Below are positions 14,002-24,200 of a stretch of DNA of 26,254 nucleotides, piece after piece. The translations under genes and the position numbers were made by a program. The notes under the pieces were generated by a model, which was given only the letters and a program-made list of their open reading frames with translations, was not told the DNA's origin and made no database searches. Numbering within the stretch: the first letter of the stretch is position 1; every line of letters starts with the position of its first letter. Source of the stretch: a virus; the IMG/VR virus record IMGVR_UViG_3300033064_000890, positions 1-26,254 of that record; one strand, given 5' to 3'.

Positions 14002-14014
14002 TCTTTATTTTATT

Positions 14015-15100
14015 ATGGCTTTTTCAGCTGCTTCTAATCCTGCCTATAGCGTTTCCCGTCTTGGGCAGAACAACCTTACAGGTGATGTAAGGGATCTTTT
14101 TCTCAAACTTTATGCAGGTGAGGTACTTACCTCGTTTGAGCAGAAGACTGTTTTCATGGACAAGATTCGTACCCGTTCTATTACGAAGGGTAAGTCTGCT
14201 TCGTTCCCCATGCTTGGTCGTACCTCGGCTGAGTATCTCACTCCTGGTAATGAAATTACTGGTGGACAGATTCGTGCCGGTGAGCGTATTGTTACTATTG
14301 ATGACCTCCTTATCTCTTCGCAGTTCATTGCAAAGATTGATGAGGCGATGAATCATTATGATGTTCGGTCTGTCTATTCTAAAGAGGCTGGTATTGCTCT
14401 TGCCAAAGAGACCGATAAGAACATTGCCCGTACTCTTACTAAAGCTGCGCTGTCTACTGATGTTACCGCTGCTGCTGACCTTGTTCAGGACTACAAGTCG
14501 TTCACTGAAGAGGACTTCACAGACAATGTGACCATTGGTTCTGCTGCTGCTGATGCTTCTAGTGCAGAGTATATTGCTCAGTCTATCTTTAATGCTCGTA
14601 AAGAGATGGAGAAGAAGAACGTCCCCACAGAGGGTGCTTGTGTTATTCTTCCTCCTGACCAGTACTACGCTCTTCTGGATGTGACTGACGGTAATAAGCT
14701 TGTTTACATGAACCGTGACTTTGGTGGTGAGGGTTCTGTTTCTAAAGCTATGGTTCCTAACATCGCTGGTATGCCTGTCTTCATGAGCAACCATGTTGTT
14801 ACAACCAACCTGTGGAATGCATCTACTGGTGTAACCCTTGGTAATGCTCCTCTTGCCAACACTGTTGGTAGTGGACGTACCGCTGTTTACGATATTCCTT
14901 CAGCTTACCTTGCCACTGCCAACCTTATTCGTGGCTTTGTATTTACTCCTGAAGCTGTTGCTTTGGTGAAACTTCTTGACCTTGGTGTAGAGTCTGAGTA
15001 TCAGATTCAGCGTCAGGGTACTCTGATGGTTTCTAAGCTTGCTCAGGGTGCTAACGTTCTCCGCCCTGCTGCCGCTATTGCGCTGCTTGAGGCTGTTTAA
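14015..15100 (+). CDS. Major capsid protein (T7 gp10-like)
   Basis: The main shell protein of the head, with an HK97-type fold expected from the family. The 361 residues match T7 gp10A (345). Family landmarks are an N-terminal LFLKLYAGEVLTSFEQKTVF, then IRTRSITKGKSASFPMLGR, ERIVTIDDLLISSQFIAKID, VILPPDQYYALL, GMPVFMSNHV and a C-terminal LGVESEYQIQRQGTLMVSKL. Codon use is strongly biased (CTT, CGT, GGT, GCT, few ACA), unlike neighbouring genes and as expected for a very highly expressed gene. It is flanked by a structured leader and a strong terminator. I see no sign of a frameshifted minor form as in T7 gp10B: only ordinary sequence precedes the stop. Confidence 0.95.
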   Translation: MAFSAASNPAYSVSRLGQNNLTGDVRDLFLKLYAGEVLTSFEQKTVFMDKIRTRSITKGKSASFPMLGRTSAEYLTPGNEITGGQIRAGERIVTIDDLLISSQFIAKIDEAMNHYDVRSVYSKEAGIALAKETDKNIARTLTKAALSTDVTAAADLVQDYKSFTEEDFTDNVTIGSAAADASSAEYIAQSIFNARKEMEKKNVPTEGACVILPPDQYYALLDVTDGNKLVYMNRDFGGEGSVSKAMVPNIAGMPVFMSNHVVTTNLWNASTGVTLGNAPLANTVGSGRTAVYDIPSAYLATANLIRGFVFTPEAVALVKLLDLGVESEYQIQRQGTLMVSKLAQGANVLRPAAAIALLEAV

Positions 15101-15130
15101 CGAGGACTAAGTTCTTTTTGTTTTTAAATA

Positions 15131-15163
15131 GGGGATGGAGGTAAAACTCTGTCCCCTTTTTTT
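15131..15163 (+). terminator. Intrinsic terminator after the capsid gene
   Basis: GGGGATGGAG (15131-15140) pairs with CTCTGTCCCC (15147-15156) over ten positions, two of them G-U, around the loop GTAAAA, and seven T residues follow (15157-15163). The position directly after the capsid gene is that of T7 terminator T-phi, which lowers expression of the tail genes relative to capsid. Confidence 0.9.
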
Positions 15164-15183
15164 CCATTTTTAGAATAGGATAT

Positions 15184-15777
15184 ATGGCAGGTACAACACG
15201 CTTAGAGGCGATTAACCAGATCCTTGCTGCTATTGGTGAAACACCCGTAAACACTCTTGAGAGTGGTTATCTAGAAGCTGTATTAGCTGACAACTTCCTT
15301 AAAGAAGTTGATAGAGAAGTACAGAGCAGGGCTTGGAATTTCAATACAGAGTACACTAAGACATTTACAAAGACCATTAGTGGAGAGATCGTCCTTCCTA
15401 CAAACATCTTGCGGGTTGATGCTTCGCTTAATCCGTCATCTAAAGATCTAGTTCAACGTGGTCTCCGTATGTATGATAGGGGAAACCACACCTACATTAT
15501 TGCTGAGGATGTTACTCTTGATATAGTTATTCAGATAGACTGGGAAGACCTTCCAGAGCCAGCTAAGAGATATATCATTGATAGAGCTGCAAGAAAGAAT
15601 CAAGACAGGGTTGTTGGTAGTGGAACACTCCATGACTTTACCCTTATTGATGAAAGAGAATCTCTTATCTATCTTAAAGAGTTTGATAACATCTCTGAGG
15701 ATAATAACATCTTTGATAACTACTCCGTATATAGAGTAATTGACCGCAATAGGGGAAGATACAATGGCTCTTATTAG
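15184..15777 (+). CDS. Tail tubular protein A (T7 gp11-like)
   Basis: A tail gatekeeper ring protein that joins the portal to the nozzle. The 197 residues equal the 196 of T7 gp11. The N-terminus TRLEAINQILAAIGETPVNT and the region EVDREVQSRAWNFNTEY are characteristic, as is YIIDRAARKNQDRVVGS in the C-terminal half. It is the first gene after the capsid terminator. Its 3' end overlaps the tail tubular protein B gene by 14 bases. An AGGA lies a few bases before the ATG. Confidence 0.92.
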   Translation: MAGTTRLEAINQILAAIGETPVNTLESGYLEAVLADNFLKEVDREVQSRAWNFNTEYTKTFTKTISGEIVLPTNILRVDASLNPSSKDLVQRGLRMYDRGNHTYIIAEDVTLDIVIQIDWEDLPEPAKRYIIDRAARKNQDRVVGSGTLHDFTLIDERESLIYLKEFDNISEDNNIFDNYSVYRVIDRNRGRYNGSY

Positions 15778-18151
15778 TCAGTCTATACCAAACATTATTA
15801 ATGGTATTTCACAACAGCCACCTGCTTATAGGTTAACAACACAGGGGGAAATTCAAGAGAACGGCTTATCTTCTGTTGTAGATGGCCTTAGCAAACGACC
15901 AAGCTCTGAGAATATAGCATTTCTTGCTGATATAGATACGGTAGATAGTGCGTTTATCCATACAGCCCGTAGGGATGAATCAGAGGCTTATAACATTATT
16001 GTCTATGATAACGAAGGTGTTGGGGTTATTAAAGTATTTGATCAGGCTGGTGTAGAAAAAACCGTTACTATTGAAGATACATCTGCACAGACCTATATCA
16101 ATAGTCTTGATAATCCTAAAGAAAACCTAGCAGCTGTTTCTATTGCTGATTTTACCTACATCCTGAATAAGAAGCAGGTTGTGGCTATGGATACAGCTAC
16201 ATCTGCTATACGCTACCCTGACGGTCTTGTATATATTAAGGATGTAGACTATAGTTCCACGTTCTCTATTACCATCACAAAGGGAAGTACATCACGCTAC
16301 TTAGCATTCAAGACTAAATCAGCTACACAGGATTCAACATCAGCTGTTCATCTTGCAGAATCTGGAGCAAGTACTGATGTTATTGCTAATCACTTTTATG
16401 ACTTCTTTAGGAACTCTTTTAGTACCTCTACATACTATGAAGGTTACTCTTATAGTTCATTAGGTCTTCCTGCAAATATGGGGGTGAGTCTTACAGGCTC
16501 TGTTATTTATTTCTATAATACTAATGGGGATACAACAGATTTCACTATAGATACCAATGACTCCTTTGGTGGTGAACATGTAAAACCTTATAAAGATAAG
16601 ACAGCAAGCTTTACAAAGCTGCCTCCAATGGCTCCAGAGGATTTTAAGATTCTCATTAATGGGGACAATGAGAAAGGACAGGATGACTACTGGGTTAAGT
16701 ATTCCGAGAATGTTTGGGAAGAGACTATAGCACCTAGTACAACATATCTTCTAGACGCTGAAACACTTCCTATGACACTCCGAAAGGATGAGACAGGAAA
16801 CTTCCATCTAGAGGAAACAGTATGGGCAGAGCGGAAGGTAGGGGATGAAACCACAAACCCTGAGCCTTCTTTTATAGATTATACCCTCTCTGATATATTC
16901 TTCTACAAAGATAGACTAGGCTTCTTGTCTGATGAGAATGTTGTCTTTAGTAGGTCTGGTAGTTTTGAGGCTTATGATTTCTTTAGGAAGACAACACTTA
17001 CAATTGTTGATAGTGACCCTATTGATGTTGCAGTATCTTCTAACAAGGTAAGTCTTCTTAAACATGCTGTACCCTTCTCTGATAGTCTTCTACTCTTTTC
17101 AGAACTAACCCAGTTTAAAGTCCGTAGTGATACAATACTTACTCCTGAGACTATTAACATCTCTAACACAACGGAGTTTGAGGCAAGCCTTACAGCTAAG
17201 CCACAGGCTATTGGTAAGTTTGTATACTTTGCTTCTAGACGTGGTGAATTTGGCAGCCTTTGGGAGTACTTCATTGACACAGATACAGATGCAAATGACG
17301 CTATTGAAGTCACATCTCATATCCCTTCTTACATAGAAGGAGAGGTCTTTAACATTCAGGCTTCCAGTAATGATAACACGCTTATAGTTCAGAGCGAAGG
17401 TGATAGAAACTCTGTCTATATCTATAGGTTCTATTGGGCTGGAAATGATAAGGTTCAGTCAGCTTGGAGTAAGTGGACATTTTCTGGAGAAGTGTTAAAC
17501 TGTGAGTTCAATAAAAGTGAGCTAAATCTTTTAGTTAACCACACAGACGGTATATATCTAGAAAAAATTAGGTTCACTGAAGATGAGGCTAAAGCATATA
17601 CAAGTGGGTTTTCTATTCATCTAGATAGAAGGTTTATTCTTACGGAGGTTGGGCAGACTGCACCATATACTGATGAAAATATTGTCTATGTAACAGACAG
17701 AGGACATATTATAGAAGCAGCCGATGTTCAGGATGTCTTAGCAGAAGGAATGGTTGTGTTTGGTGGTCTTTCCTATACCTTCAGATATAGGTTCAGTGAG
17801 CCGTTCATGAAGAATAACAATCAGCCTGTGTTGTCAGGGTCTCTTAGGATTAAGAACTACTCTATCTACTATAGTGATACAGCTTTCTTTAAGGTAAAGA
17901 TCATACCTCTTAGCAGGATTGCTAGTGGTGAGGAAGAGTTTAGCTATGATAAGATTTTCAATGGACGTGTTATAGGTCTCTTATCAAACGCTCTTAACTC
18001 TTCACCAACTGAGACAGGGCTCTTTAGAGCGTCTGTATTGGCCAGGTCTTCTGCTGTTGCTATAGAGCTAGAAAATGATTCACACTTCCCCTCTATCTTT
18101 CAAGGTGTTGATTGGGAAGCAGACTACACAATTCGTTCACAACGAGTATAA
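15764..18151 (+). CDS. Tail tubular protein B (T7 gp12-like nozzle)
   Basis: This protein forms the tail nozzle. The N-terminus SIPNIINGISQQPPAYRLTT, followed by QENGLSSVVDGLSKRPSS, is the hallmark of the family. The 795 residues match T7 gp12 (794). The long beta-rich body includes DIFFYKDRLGFLSDENVVFS and LLLFSELTQFKV, both typical. I chose ATG 15764 because AGGGGAAG precedes it at good spacing and the signature begins at once; a TTG at 15740 is in frame but adds residues outside the family pattern. It overlaps the end of tail tubular protein A. Confidence 0.95.
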   Translation: MALISQSIPNIINGISQQPPAYRLTTQGEIQENGLSSVVDGLSKRPSSENIAFLADIDTVDSAFIHTARRDESEAYNIIVYDNEGVGVIKVFDQAGVEKTVTIEDTSAQTYINSLDNPKENLAAVSIADFTYILNKKQVVAMDTATSAIRYPDGLVYIKDVDYSSTFSITITKGSTSRYLAFKTKSATQDSTSAVHLAESGASTDVIANHFYDFFRNSFSTSTYYEGYSYSSLGLPANMGVSLTGSVIYFYNTNGDTTDFTIDTNDSFGGEHVKPYKDKTASFTKLPPMAPEDFKILINGDNEKGQDDYWVKYSENVWEETIAPSTTYLLDAETLPMTLRKDETGNFHLEETVWAERKVGDETTNPEPSFIDYTLSDIFFYKDRLGFLSDENVVFSRSGSFEAYDFFRKTTLTIVDSDPIDVAVSSNKVSLLKHAVPFSDSLLLFSELTQFKVRSDTILTPETINISNTTEFEASLTAKPQAIGKFVYFASRRGEFGSLWEYFIDTDTDANDAIEVTSHIPSYIEGEVFNIQASSNDNTLIVQSEGDRNSVYIYRFYWAGNDKVQSAWSKWTFSGEVLNCEFNKSELNLLVNHTDGIYLEKIRFTEDEAKAYTSGFSIHLDRRFILTEVGQTAPYTDENIVYVTDRGHIIEAADVQDVLAEGMVVFGGLSYTFRYRFSEPFMKNNNQPVLSGSLRIKNYSIYYSDTAFFKVKIIPLSRIASGEEEFSYDKIFNGRVIGLLSNALNSSPTETGLFRASVLARSSAVAIELENDSHFPSIFQGVDWEADYTIRSQRV

Positions 18152-18156
18152 TAGAT

Positions 18157-18669
18157 ATGACACTTCATAAATATACAGTAAAGGACAACAAAAGTACATA
18201 CGTAGTACCTACAACTGTAGAACATATTGAAGAGTTCGTACACATTATTAGGGAAGAAGATAAAGAAGAAGTTATAGCATCTCATGGGGATCTTTTAACT
18301 GGTCTTAAAGAGTCTTTTACTTCTTCCCTGTTCTGTGAAACCATCTTTACTCCAGACGATGAGATAGCGGGTATCTATGGTGTATGTCCTCTTCCACACA
18401 TCTGTCCTGCCCTGCCTACATTGGCTAGTCCTTGGATGCTTAGTACAATACATCTTCCAAAGGTGTATATGGCGTTCTTAAGGGGTGGCAGAGAATGGAT
18501 TGAGAGAGTAAATAAAGAGTTTCCCGTGCTTACTAACTGTGTTGATGCTGATTATAAGGTATCTATAGCATGGTTAAAGTTTATGGGGTTTAGGTTTATT
18601 AAACGGATTGAAAACTATGGGGTCAATCCTAAGCCTTTTTTAGAATTCGTAAGAATAAAGGAGTTATAG
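18157..18669 (+). CDS. Internal virion protein A-like, DUF2833 (T7 gp13-like)
   Basis: A 170-residue protein with a GNAT-like outline: an N-terminal strand-helix region (VPTTVEHIEEFVHIIREEDK), a central DDEIAGIYGVCPLP, then SPWMLSTIHLPKVYMAFLRG and a C-terminal WLKFMGFRFIKR. The pairing 'IYGVxP...PWML.T' followed by 'WLkfmGF' is that of the T7 gp13/DUF2833 group. It stands where T7 places gene 13, between tail tube B and gp14. Acetyltransferase activity is not implied. I chose ATG 18157; the in-frame TTG 18112 lies inside the previous gene. Confidence 0.75.
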   Translation: MTLHKYTVKDNKSTYVVPTTVEHIEEFVHIIREEDKEEVIASHGDLLTGLKESFTSSLFCETIFTPDDEIAGIYGVCPLPHICPALPTLASPWMLSTIHLPKVYMAFLRGGREWIERVNKEFPVLTNCVDADYKVSIAWLKFMGFRFIKRIENYGVNPKPFLEFVRIKEL

Positions 18670-19203
18670 ATGGGTTTAGTAGGGGCTGGAGTTACCTCTG
18701 CTCTTTCTGTTGGTGCACAGAATTCAATGTCTAAACAACAGGCAGCAATTCAAGAGCAAAAATATAAAGAGAATAGAGAAAGTTCTATTACTGCTAGAAA
18801 TCTAAAGACTGCTCAGAGTACTTTAGAGCTTCGTAGGAGTGTTGAACAGATTGCGGGGGAAAAGATGGATGCTGCTCTTCAAGCCCTTGAGACTAGTGAG
18901 TCTAATAAGGTTTCTGCTGCTGAGGCAGGTGTTAGTGGGCAGACTGTAGACCTTCTTGTTCAAGATCCTCGTACAGCACTATATAGACAGAACACAAAGT
19001 ATAGTGGTCAGATACAAGACCTACAGACAAACCAACAGCTACAGGCGAAAGGTTTAGATGCAGAATCTATTAACAGGATTAACGCTGTTGATCGTGGTGT
19101 TTCTGTTACGAAAAGCTTCTGGAGTGAGTTTATCCCTGCTGCTATCAGTTCAGTTGAGAAAACCATAGCAGGGGGAGCAGGGGGAGCTAATGGTACAAAA
19201 TAA
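18670..19203 (+). CDS. Internal virion protein B (T7 gp14-like)
   Basis: One of the ejection proteins that leave the head with the DNA and form a channel in the cell envelope; the T7 protein is placed in the outer membrane. The 177 residues are close to T7 gp14 (196). An N-terminal Gly/Ala-rich stretch (MGLVGAGVTSALSVGA) is followed by a long helix and the typical SAAEAGVSGQTVDLLVQDP. A strong AAGGAG ribosome binding site is placed 8 bases before the ATG. The 3' end lies in a small repeat region shared with the next gene's start. Confidence 0.85.
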   Translation: MGLVGAGVTSALSVGAQNSMSKQQAAIQEQKYKENRESSITARNLKTAQSTLELRRSVEQIAGEKMDAALQALETSESNKVSAAEAGVSGQTVDLLVQDPRTALYRQNTKYSGQIQDLQTNQQLQAKGLDAESINRINAVDRGVSVTKSFWSEFIPAAISSVEKTIAGGAGGANGTK

Positions 19204-19214
19204 TGGTACAAAAT
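19189..19214 (+). repeat. 13-bp perfect tandem repeat at a gene junction
   Basis: AATGGTACAAAAT occurs twice in direct succession (19189-19201 and 19202-19214). The first copy encodes the last residues of the gp14-like protein (NGTK and stop); the second creates an extra ATG (19203) in frame with the gp15-like gene. Just upstream, GGGGGAGC also occurs twice (19171 and 19180 area), so the junction has a history of short duplications. Confidence 0.9.
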
Positions 19215-19226
19215 AAGGGGACAATA

Positions 19227-21215
19227 ATGGCGGAAGCAACAACACTACAAGCTCTACAGAAAACTCTAGTTAAATCTGGTAATTCTAGAGAAACCAATAA
19301 AAGAATCAAAGTTCCCTTTGCCAGACAGGCTGTAGGTACACCAATGGCTGATGTCTATGTTCGTCCGGCAAGCAGAAGTAATGAAATAGAAGCTGTTGGT
19401 AAGTCTTCACTTCTGGGGTTTATTCAGGAGGTCAGTCCAGCTATTCAGAAAGCGATAACAGCCTATGAAGAAGTACAGGAAGAGAAAGATCTAAATAATG
19501 CTCTCAGTACTTATGAGAATCTATATAAGAACGGCTCTGAGGAAGAGAAAGAAAAATGGAATAAATCTATAGCAGGTTTAAATAATGAAAGGGCTAGGCT
19601 TTTATCTCAAGCTGTTATAAATAAAGACAGAGTTAATATTCAAGCTGAGTTAAATGATCTTGCTATAAAACAAGATCTAGCTGGAAAAGCACGAGATACT
19701 GAAGATTATTCTAATCAATACCGTGATCTTGGTCGCCAAGTCATTACTAGGTATGTTCAATCAAATCCAGCTCTAGCTAAAATTTCTGATTATGCTGAGA
19801 GTGTGGGTACCGCTGTAGATAATTTTGTGCTAGGTCAGGTTTCACAATATGGTTCTACTTTCAAAGCCACCAGAAGAGCACAGAATGACAAACAAACAGC
19901 GGCTAATCTACAGGATTTGTTACAGAATCCTCCTCATCCGGCTTCTCAAGTGCATAAAACAGAAGCAGGTATTTCTGTTGAAGTCTATTCACAGAGTTTA
20001 ATAGATGAAGAGCGGACGTTGGTAGCACAAAACTCAGCAGACCTTAAAACTTTCTTTACCACCCCAGAAGGAAAGAATATATATATAAAGGTGATAAATG
20101 ACGCTACTGATAGACAAGAAAAGAACCTCCCAACTTTTGGTTACAACAAAACAGAGACAAGACAAGAGCAGATAAGTACCTTTTTAAAGGAAAATAAGAT
20201 GTCTGGTGGGACTGTGTTGGCTGCTTTAACAGCTAGTTTGGAAAATGATCCTTCTCAATGGAGGGAGCTGCCTACTATTTTGGAGGGTGTTAGGCTAGGC
20301 ACAGGTCTTCTTTTGGAGACAGCATCTTTTAAGCTTGGTTGGACTGCTTTAATTTCAAAATCAAGACGACAAGAACGGACAGCTTTAGCTAATGCGGCTG
20401 CTGAGAGGGCTGCTCTAGAGCAACAGCAGAAAAGAAATGCCATCAGAGAAGCATCAGAGTTACTTAATGGTGGGAGCTCTTTAGATAATGTAAAGAATAT
20501 TCTGAGTGAGAGGTATCCATCATATATAAGGGATGAAGCCCTACAAACAGCCTCTCGGAATATATTTTACACTCCTGACGAGAAATTAAATCTACAGCGT
20601 CATGTAAATAATCTAGTAGCTAGATTTGGTGAGGAAGGGGCACAGACGTGGGTTGTAGATAATGTTCAGAATGCTGCTGTAGCGTCTTCCTTACTTGATG
20701 ATGCTGAGTCGTATGCTAAAAAACCTCCTATCAAAACATCTCTAACTTATCAGAGTTTTTCTTCAGGAATAGAAAAGCGCTCTAACTGGAGTTTTGGAAC
20801 GTCTTCTAATATAAAGGACAAAGCGGTTTATGATACCTTAGAGAGACAAGGCACAGAAGCTTTTGAAAATCTATATGTGTTAAAAGGTAAAGGAAGTAGA
20901 GATGAAACTATTTCTATGTTGAATGCATATGCACACAACACAAAAAAGCTTCAAAATTCTACCTTTAACGTGACCTATAAAACCCCAGCTGCTGAAGAAG
21001 TAAGCAAGATGAAGAGGCTTTTGTATAAGGAACAGGATGGTAAAATATATCTTAGAGATATTAAAACTCTTTCTAATAGTGAGCAAAGAGAGCTAGGTAC
21101 TCTTATGTCTAACGCTGTTCATTATTGGTATACAACCCAAGCTGCTATACAAAAAGTAGACGATAAGAATAGTATAGGAAATGGCTGGAGTGCAGAAATA
21201 AAGAAAGAGTTTTAA
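19227..21215 (+). CDS. Internal virion protein C (T7 gp15-like)
   Basis: An ejection protein forming, with the gp16-like protein, the periplasmic tunnel for DNA entry. The 662 residues compare with 747 in T7 gp15. The protein is mostly helical and charged. Recognisable stretches include an N-terminal segment ending in LLGFIQEVSPAIQKAITAYE and long Gln/Glu/Lys-rich helices (EERTLVAQNSADLKTFF). Assignment rests mainly on order, size and composition, as the family diverges quickly. ATG 19227 follows AAGGGG at good spacing and starts MAEATTLQALQK; the earlier ATG 19203 comes from the 13-bp tandem repeat and is less likely. Confidence 0.8.
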   Translation: MAEATTLQALQKTLVKSGNSRETNKRIKVPFARQAVGTPMADVYVRPASRSNEIEAVGKSSLLGFIQEVSPAIQKAITAYEEVQEEKDLNNALSTYENLYKNGSEEEKEKWNKSIAGLNNERARLLSQAVINKDRVNIQAELNDLAIKQDLAGKARDTEDYSNQYRDLGRQVITRYVQSNPALAKISDYAESVGTAVDNFVLGQVSQYGSTFKATRRAQNDKQTAANLQDLLQNPPHPASQVHKTEAGISVEVYSQSLIDEERTLVAQNSADLKTFFTTPEGKNIYIKVINDATDRQEKNLPTFGYNKTETRQEQISTFLKENKMSGGTVLAALTASLENDPSQWRELPTILEGVRLGTGLLLETASFKLGWTALISKSRRQERTALANAAAERAALEQQQKRNAIREASELLNGGSSLDNVKNILSERYPSYIRDEALQTASRNIFYTPDEKLNLQRHVNNLVARFGEEGAQTWVVDNVQNAAVASSLLDDAESYAKKPPIKTSLTYQSFSSGIEKRSNWSFGTSSNIKDKAVYDTLERQGTEAFENLYVLKGKGSRDETISMLNAYAHNTKKLQNSTFNVTYKTPAAEEVSKMKRLLYKEQDGKIYLRDIKTLSNSEQRELGTLMSNAVHYWYTTQAAIQKVDDKNSIGNGWSAEIKKEF

Positions 21216-21239
21216 TATCAATAACGTTGAATTTACATT

Positions 21240-24200
21240 ATGGCTTATAATCTACGCACAGTAAATGATCAGGAATATATTGAGATAGGAGACGCTCCTC
21301 TCATGGAAGAGGCCTACCAACCTGCGGGAGTTGATACTCCACAGGAGATTGACCCTTCCTTGGTAGCTCCCCCTGATACAGAAAAGCCTGTAGAACCTGT
21401 AGAACCAAAACCAAGTACAGAGGAAAAAGGGAAAGAGAAGGAAAAGAAAGACAAACGAAATGTTATTGAGTTTACTGATGACGAAACAGGAGCTAAGGTT
21501 CGCTATAGAACTACAGCGCCTGCCACCGATGAACTTGTAGCAAACATGGGGACACAGATTAAAGAGTCTGGTCTTTTTGATAAAGCCCTTGATGAGAACG
21601 AGCTGTATTACAGGAAGGATCTAGAGCAGAACGATGTTGTTATTTCTGCTATGAAGCAGTGGTATAAATCCAACAAAGGTGAAGAACTAGAAGGTAGTAA
21701 CGGTGAAGTTATAGACGAGTTTTATCAGTCTATGAGAGAGCTTGATTGGAATACAGGAGAAAAACTTCTTCTTGTTCCTCGTCTAAGAGAGGGTTCTACT
21801 TACTATGATGAACCAACAAAGCAGAGTTTTGCGATTCTAAACAATGTTTGGGAGAAGGTTGCTAACTTTAATGATCCCAAAGAAACAGATGAGGACTTTG
21901 GTGATGCTTTTAGAGGGGCTTTCTTTGGTACTGTAAAAGATTTTACCAACTATCCTGAGCTTCTTTGGGCTGCTGGTAGTGGCTTAATGGCGGGAGGGCC
22001 AGCTGGAGCAGCAGCAGGTGTTGGTGTTAACCTTGTTAAGAGGGAGGCACTCAAAAAAGTAGCTGGACTAGCTTTAAAAAATGAACTAGCCTCCCACCTT
22101 AAAAGACCGCTAGCCAATGTACTACTCTCTTCCAAAAAACTAGGAAGCGTTGCTTCTTCTGGTGCTTTCTTTAACGCTGTTGATGAAGCAGCTAGGGAAG
22201 ATATAGGAGTATCTACAGGACAAAGAGACGATATTAGCTGGGTAGAGGTAGGTCTTACTGGTTTAGGTGGTGCTATTGCTGGTACTTCTCTTGTTGCTGG
22301 GAGTAAATTTAGTAGCAATGCTATAAAAGCGACACCACTCTATAAAAAATTCTTCAGTAAGTTTGGTCATAACACCTCTACAGAGAACATAGCAAACCTT
22401 AATATAGAGCGTAGAGCACTAACAGAAGAGGAAGAGGCTATTAGAGTTGCCTATCAGAAGCTTGTAGATGTTGTTGAAGACCCTTTGGGTGGTGAAGAAG
22501 GTAAGCTTTTGAGAGATAAGCACTATGGTCTCTTTAAAAAACGCTTTGAAAAGTTTCTTTCTACACCAGAAGGTAAGAAGTTTCTTGATCCTGACGGCGC
22601 TGCTTCGGACGGTGGCTTTGATAGAACCATAGGAAAAGACGGTAAAGAACCTGCTGATAAGTTAATATCTAAAATGTATGACGCTGCTGGTATTTTACCG
22701 TCAGATGACATTCATGCGTCTATTAGAAAGCTTGTTAACTTAAAACCAGAGACCCTTTCTACGGAGAGTTTCAAAATTAACGGAAAAAATTCTAAGCTAT
22801 CTGGTAACAGGCAGTATCTTAGCTTTATGCAGAGCCTAGAAAAAGCTCTTCATGAGAATTTTAAGATATCAAACCTTATAAACGACGGTTCTGACAGCCG
22901 TATTACTGACTTTTATGACTTCTTGACAGTCTCTCAGGAAGTTTCAAAGCTGGCTAGAGAGGCTGGTCTTACTCTTACTGACTTTAAAGCTAGGTTTAAG
23001 ACTGATGAAGATGTTGCAAATATCTTTAAGAACATGAATATCATGGACAAAGAAGAGTTTGCAGATTGGGCAGGAAAGACAGACAGTATTGAAGACATGA
23101 TGTCTTATATTTCAGATGTGTCTGACATCTACGGGCCTGTAGCTAGGGGTGAACTAGGTGATTGGAATAATAAGATAGTAGCTAAGTCACAGGTTTTAAA
23201 AGAACTCTTTAAGTTTAACCTTATTAATAATCCTCTTGTTGCGTTTAACAACCTTACAAGTACGATGTTTAACCTCTATACTATACCAGCTGAAGAGCTT
23301 GTAGGAGGTATTAAGGCTAGAGATATGGGCGTTGTTAAAGATGCTTTTAGTATGTATAAAGAGCTTATTTTTAACACTGAGCTTACTAGAATGGCTTTGA
23401 ACTACAGTATGAAAGCTTTTCTTACTTCACGCTCGGTTCTTGATTCACGTACCTTTACTGAGCTAGGTGCTTTGGCTAATACAGACCACATTGCTAAAGA
23501 TATAGATCTAACTAAGATCAAGAGCTTTGGTTTGAAAGGTCTTGCTACATCTGTAGATGATACTGAAGACCTAACTACTGGACAAGCTACAGGTAGGCTT
23601 GCTGCTAATCTTGGTCTAAAGCTCTTCTCTAAGCGGTCGCAGATAGCCGGTGATGAGTTGTTTGAAACACTTGCCTTTATGTCTAGAGCAATAACAACTG
23701 CCAGGTTTGAAGAGGTTGCTAAAGGAACACCTAAAGAACTTATTGCAGAGATAGCATGGAAAAGAGCACAGGAAGCTTTTAAAGATCAAACGGTGTCCAC
23801 AGCGAAAGGAGAAGTATCTTCTAATACTTTGGTTAAAGCTGCTTTAGATTTTGCTCAAGAGATAACCTTTAAAAGAAAAGTTGAGAGAAGCGGTGATATA
23901 GGTGTTATAGGTTCTTGGCTACAGAGAAAGCAACACCCTATTCATAGAAAAAATGATGATGTCTTTAAGGTACTCAGGAAAGAGGCTTCGTCTTTGTTCT
24001 GGACTGTTGGGGCTCCTTTCGTTAGAACTCCTACGGCTGCTGTAAATGCGGTTATTAAAAGAACACCCATGCTCTCAAACCTTTCTGCAGAATTCAGAAG
24101 GGAGATTGCGTCTAAAAATCCAATCATAAAAGGGAAAGCAATAGGAGCTTTAACACTCGGTGCAGGTATCTGGACGTTAGCTATACAACAGGCGTTAGTA

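Larger units (their letters stand above)
13677..14014 (+). other. 338-nt gene-free, structured region between scaffold and capsid genes
   Basis: No convincing ORF occurs here. In order it holds a long two-part hairpin (13700-13752), a tRNA-Thr gene (13759-13831), a cluster of hairpins that can be drawn as a multi-branched RNA (13845-13951), and an imperfect hairpin with a T-rich flank (13972-14014) that runs up to the capsid ATG. Most intergenic gaps in this window are below 60 bases, so the length alone suggests RNA-level function. Confidence 0.8.

Noticed and set aside
14024-14794. Long open frame (256 codons) on the minus strand opposite the capsid gene
   Set aside because: It is produced by the strong codon bias of the capsid gene; its translation is rich in Ser/Arg/Asn/Leu with no domain, and no minus-strand gene context exists anywhere in the window.
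18112-18156. TTG start extending the gp13-like gene upstream
   Set aside because: It would place the start inside the tail tubular B gene, and the added residues are an out-of-frame reading of that gene; ATG 18157 lies six bases after its stop.
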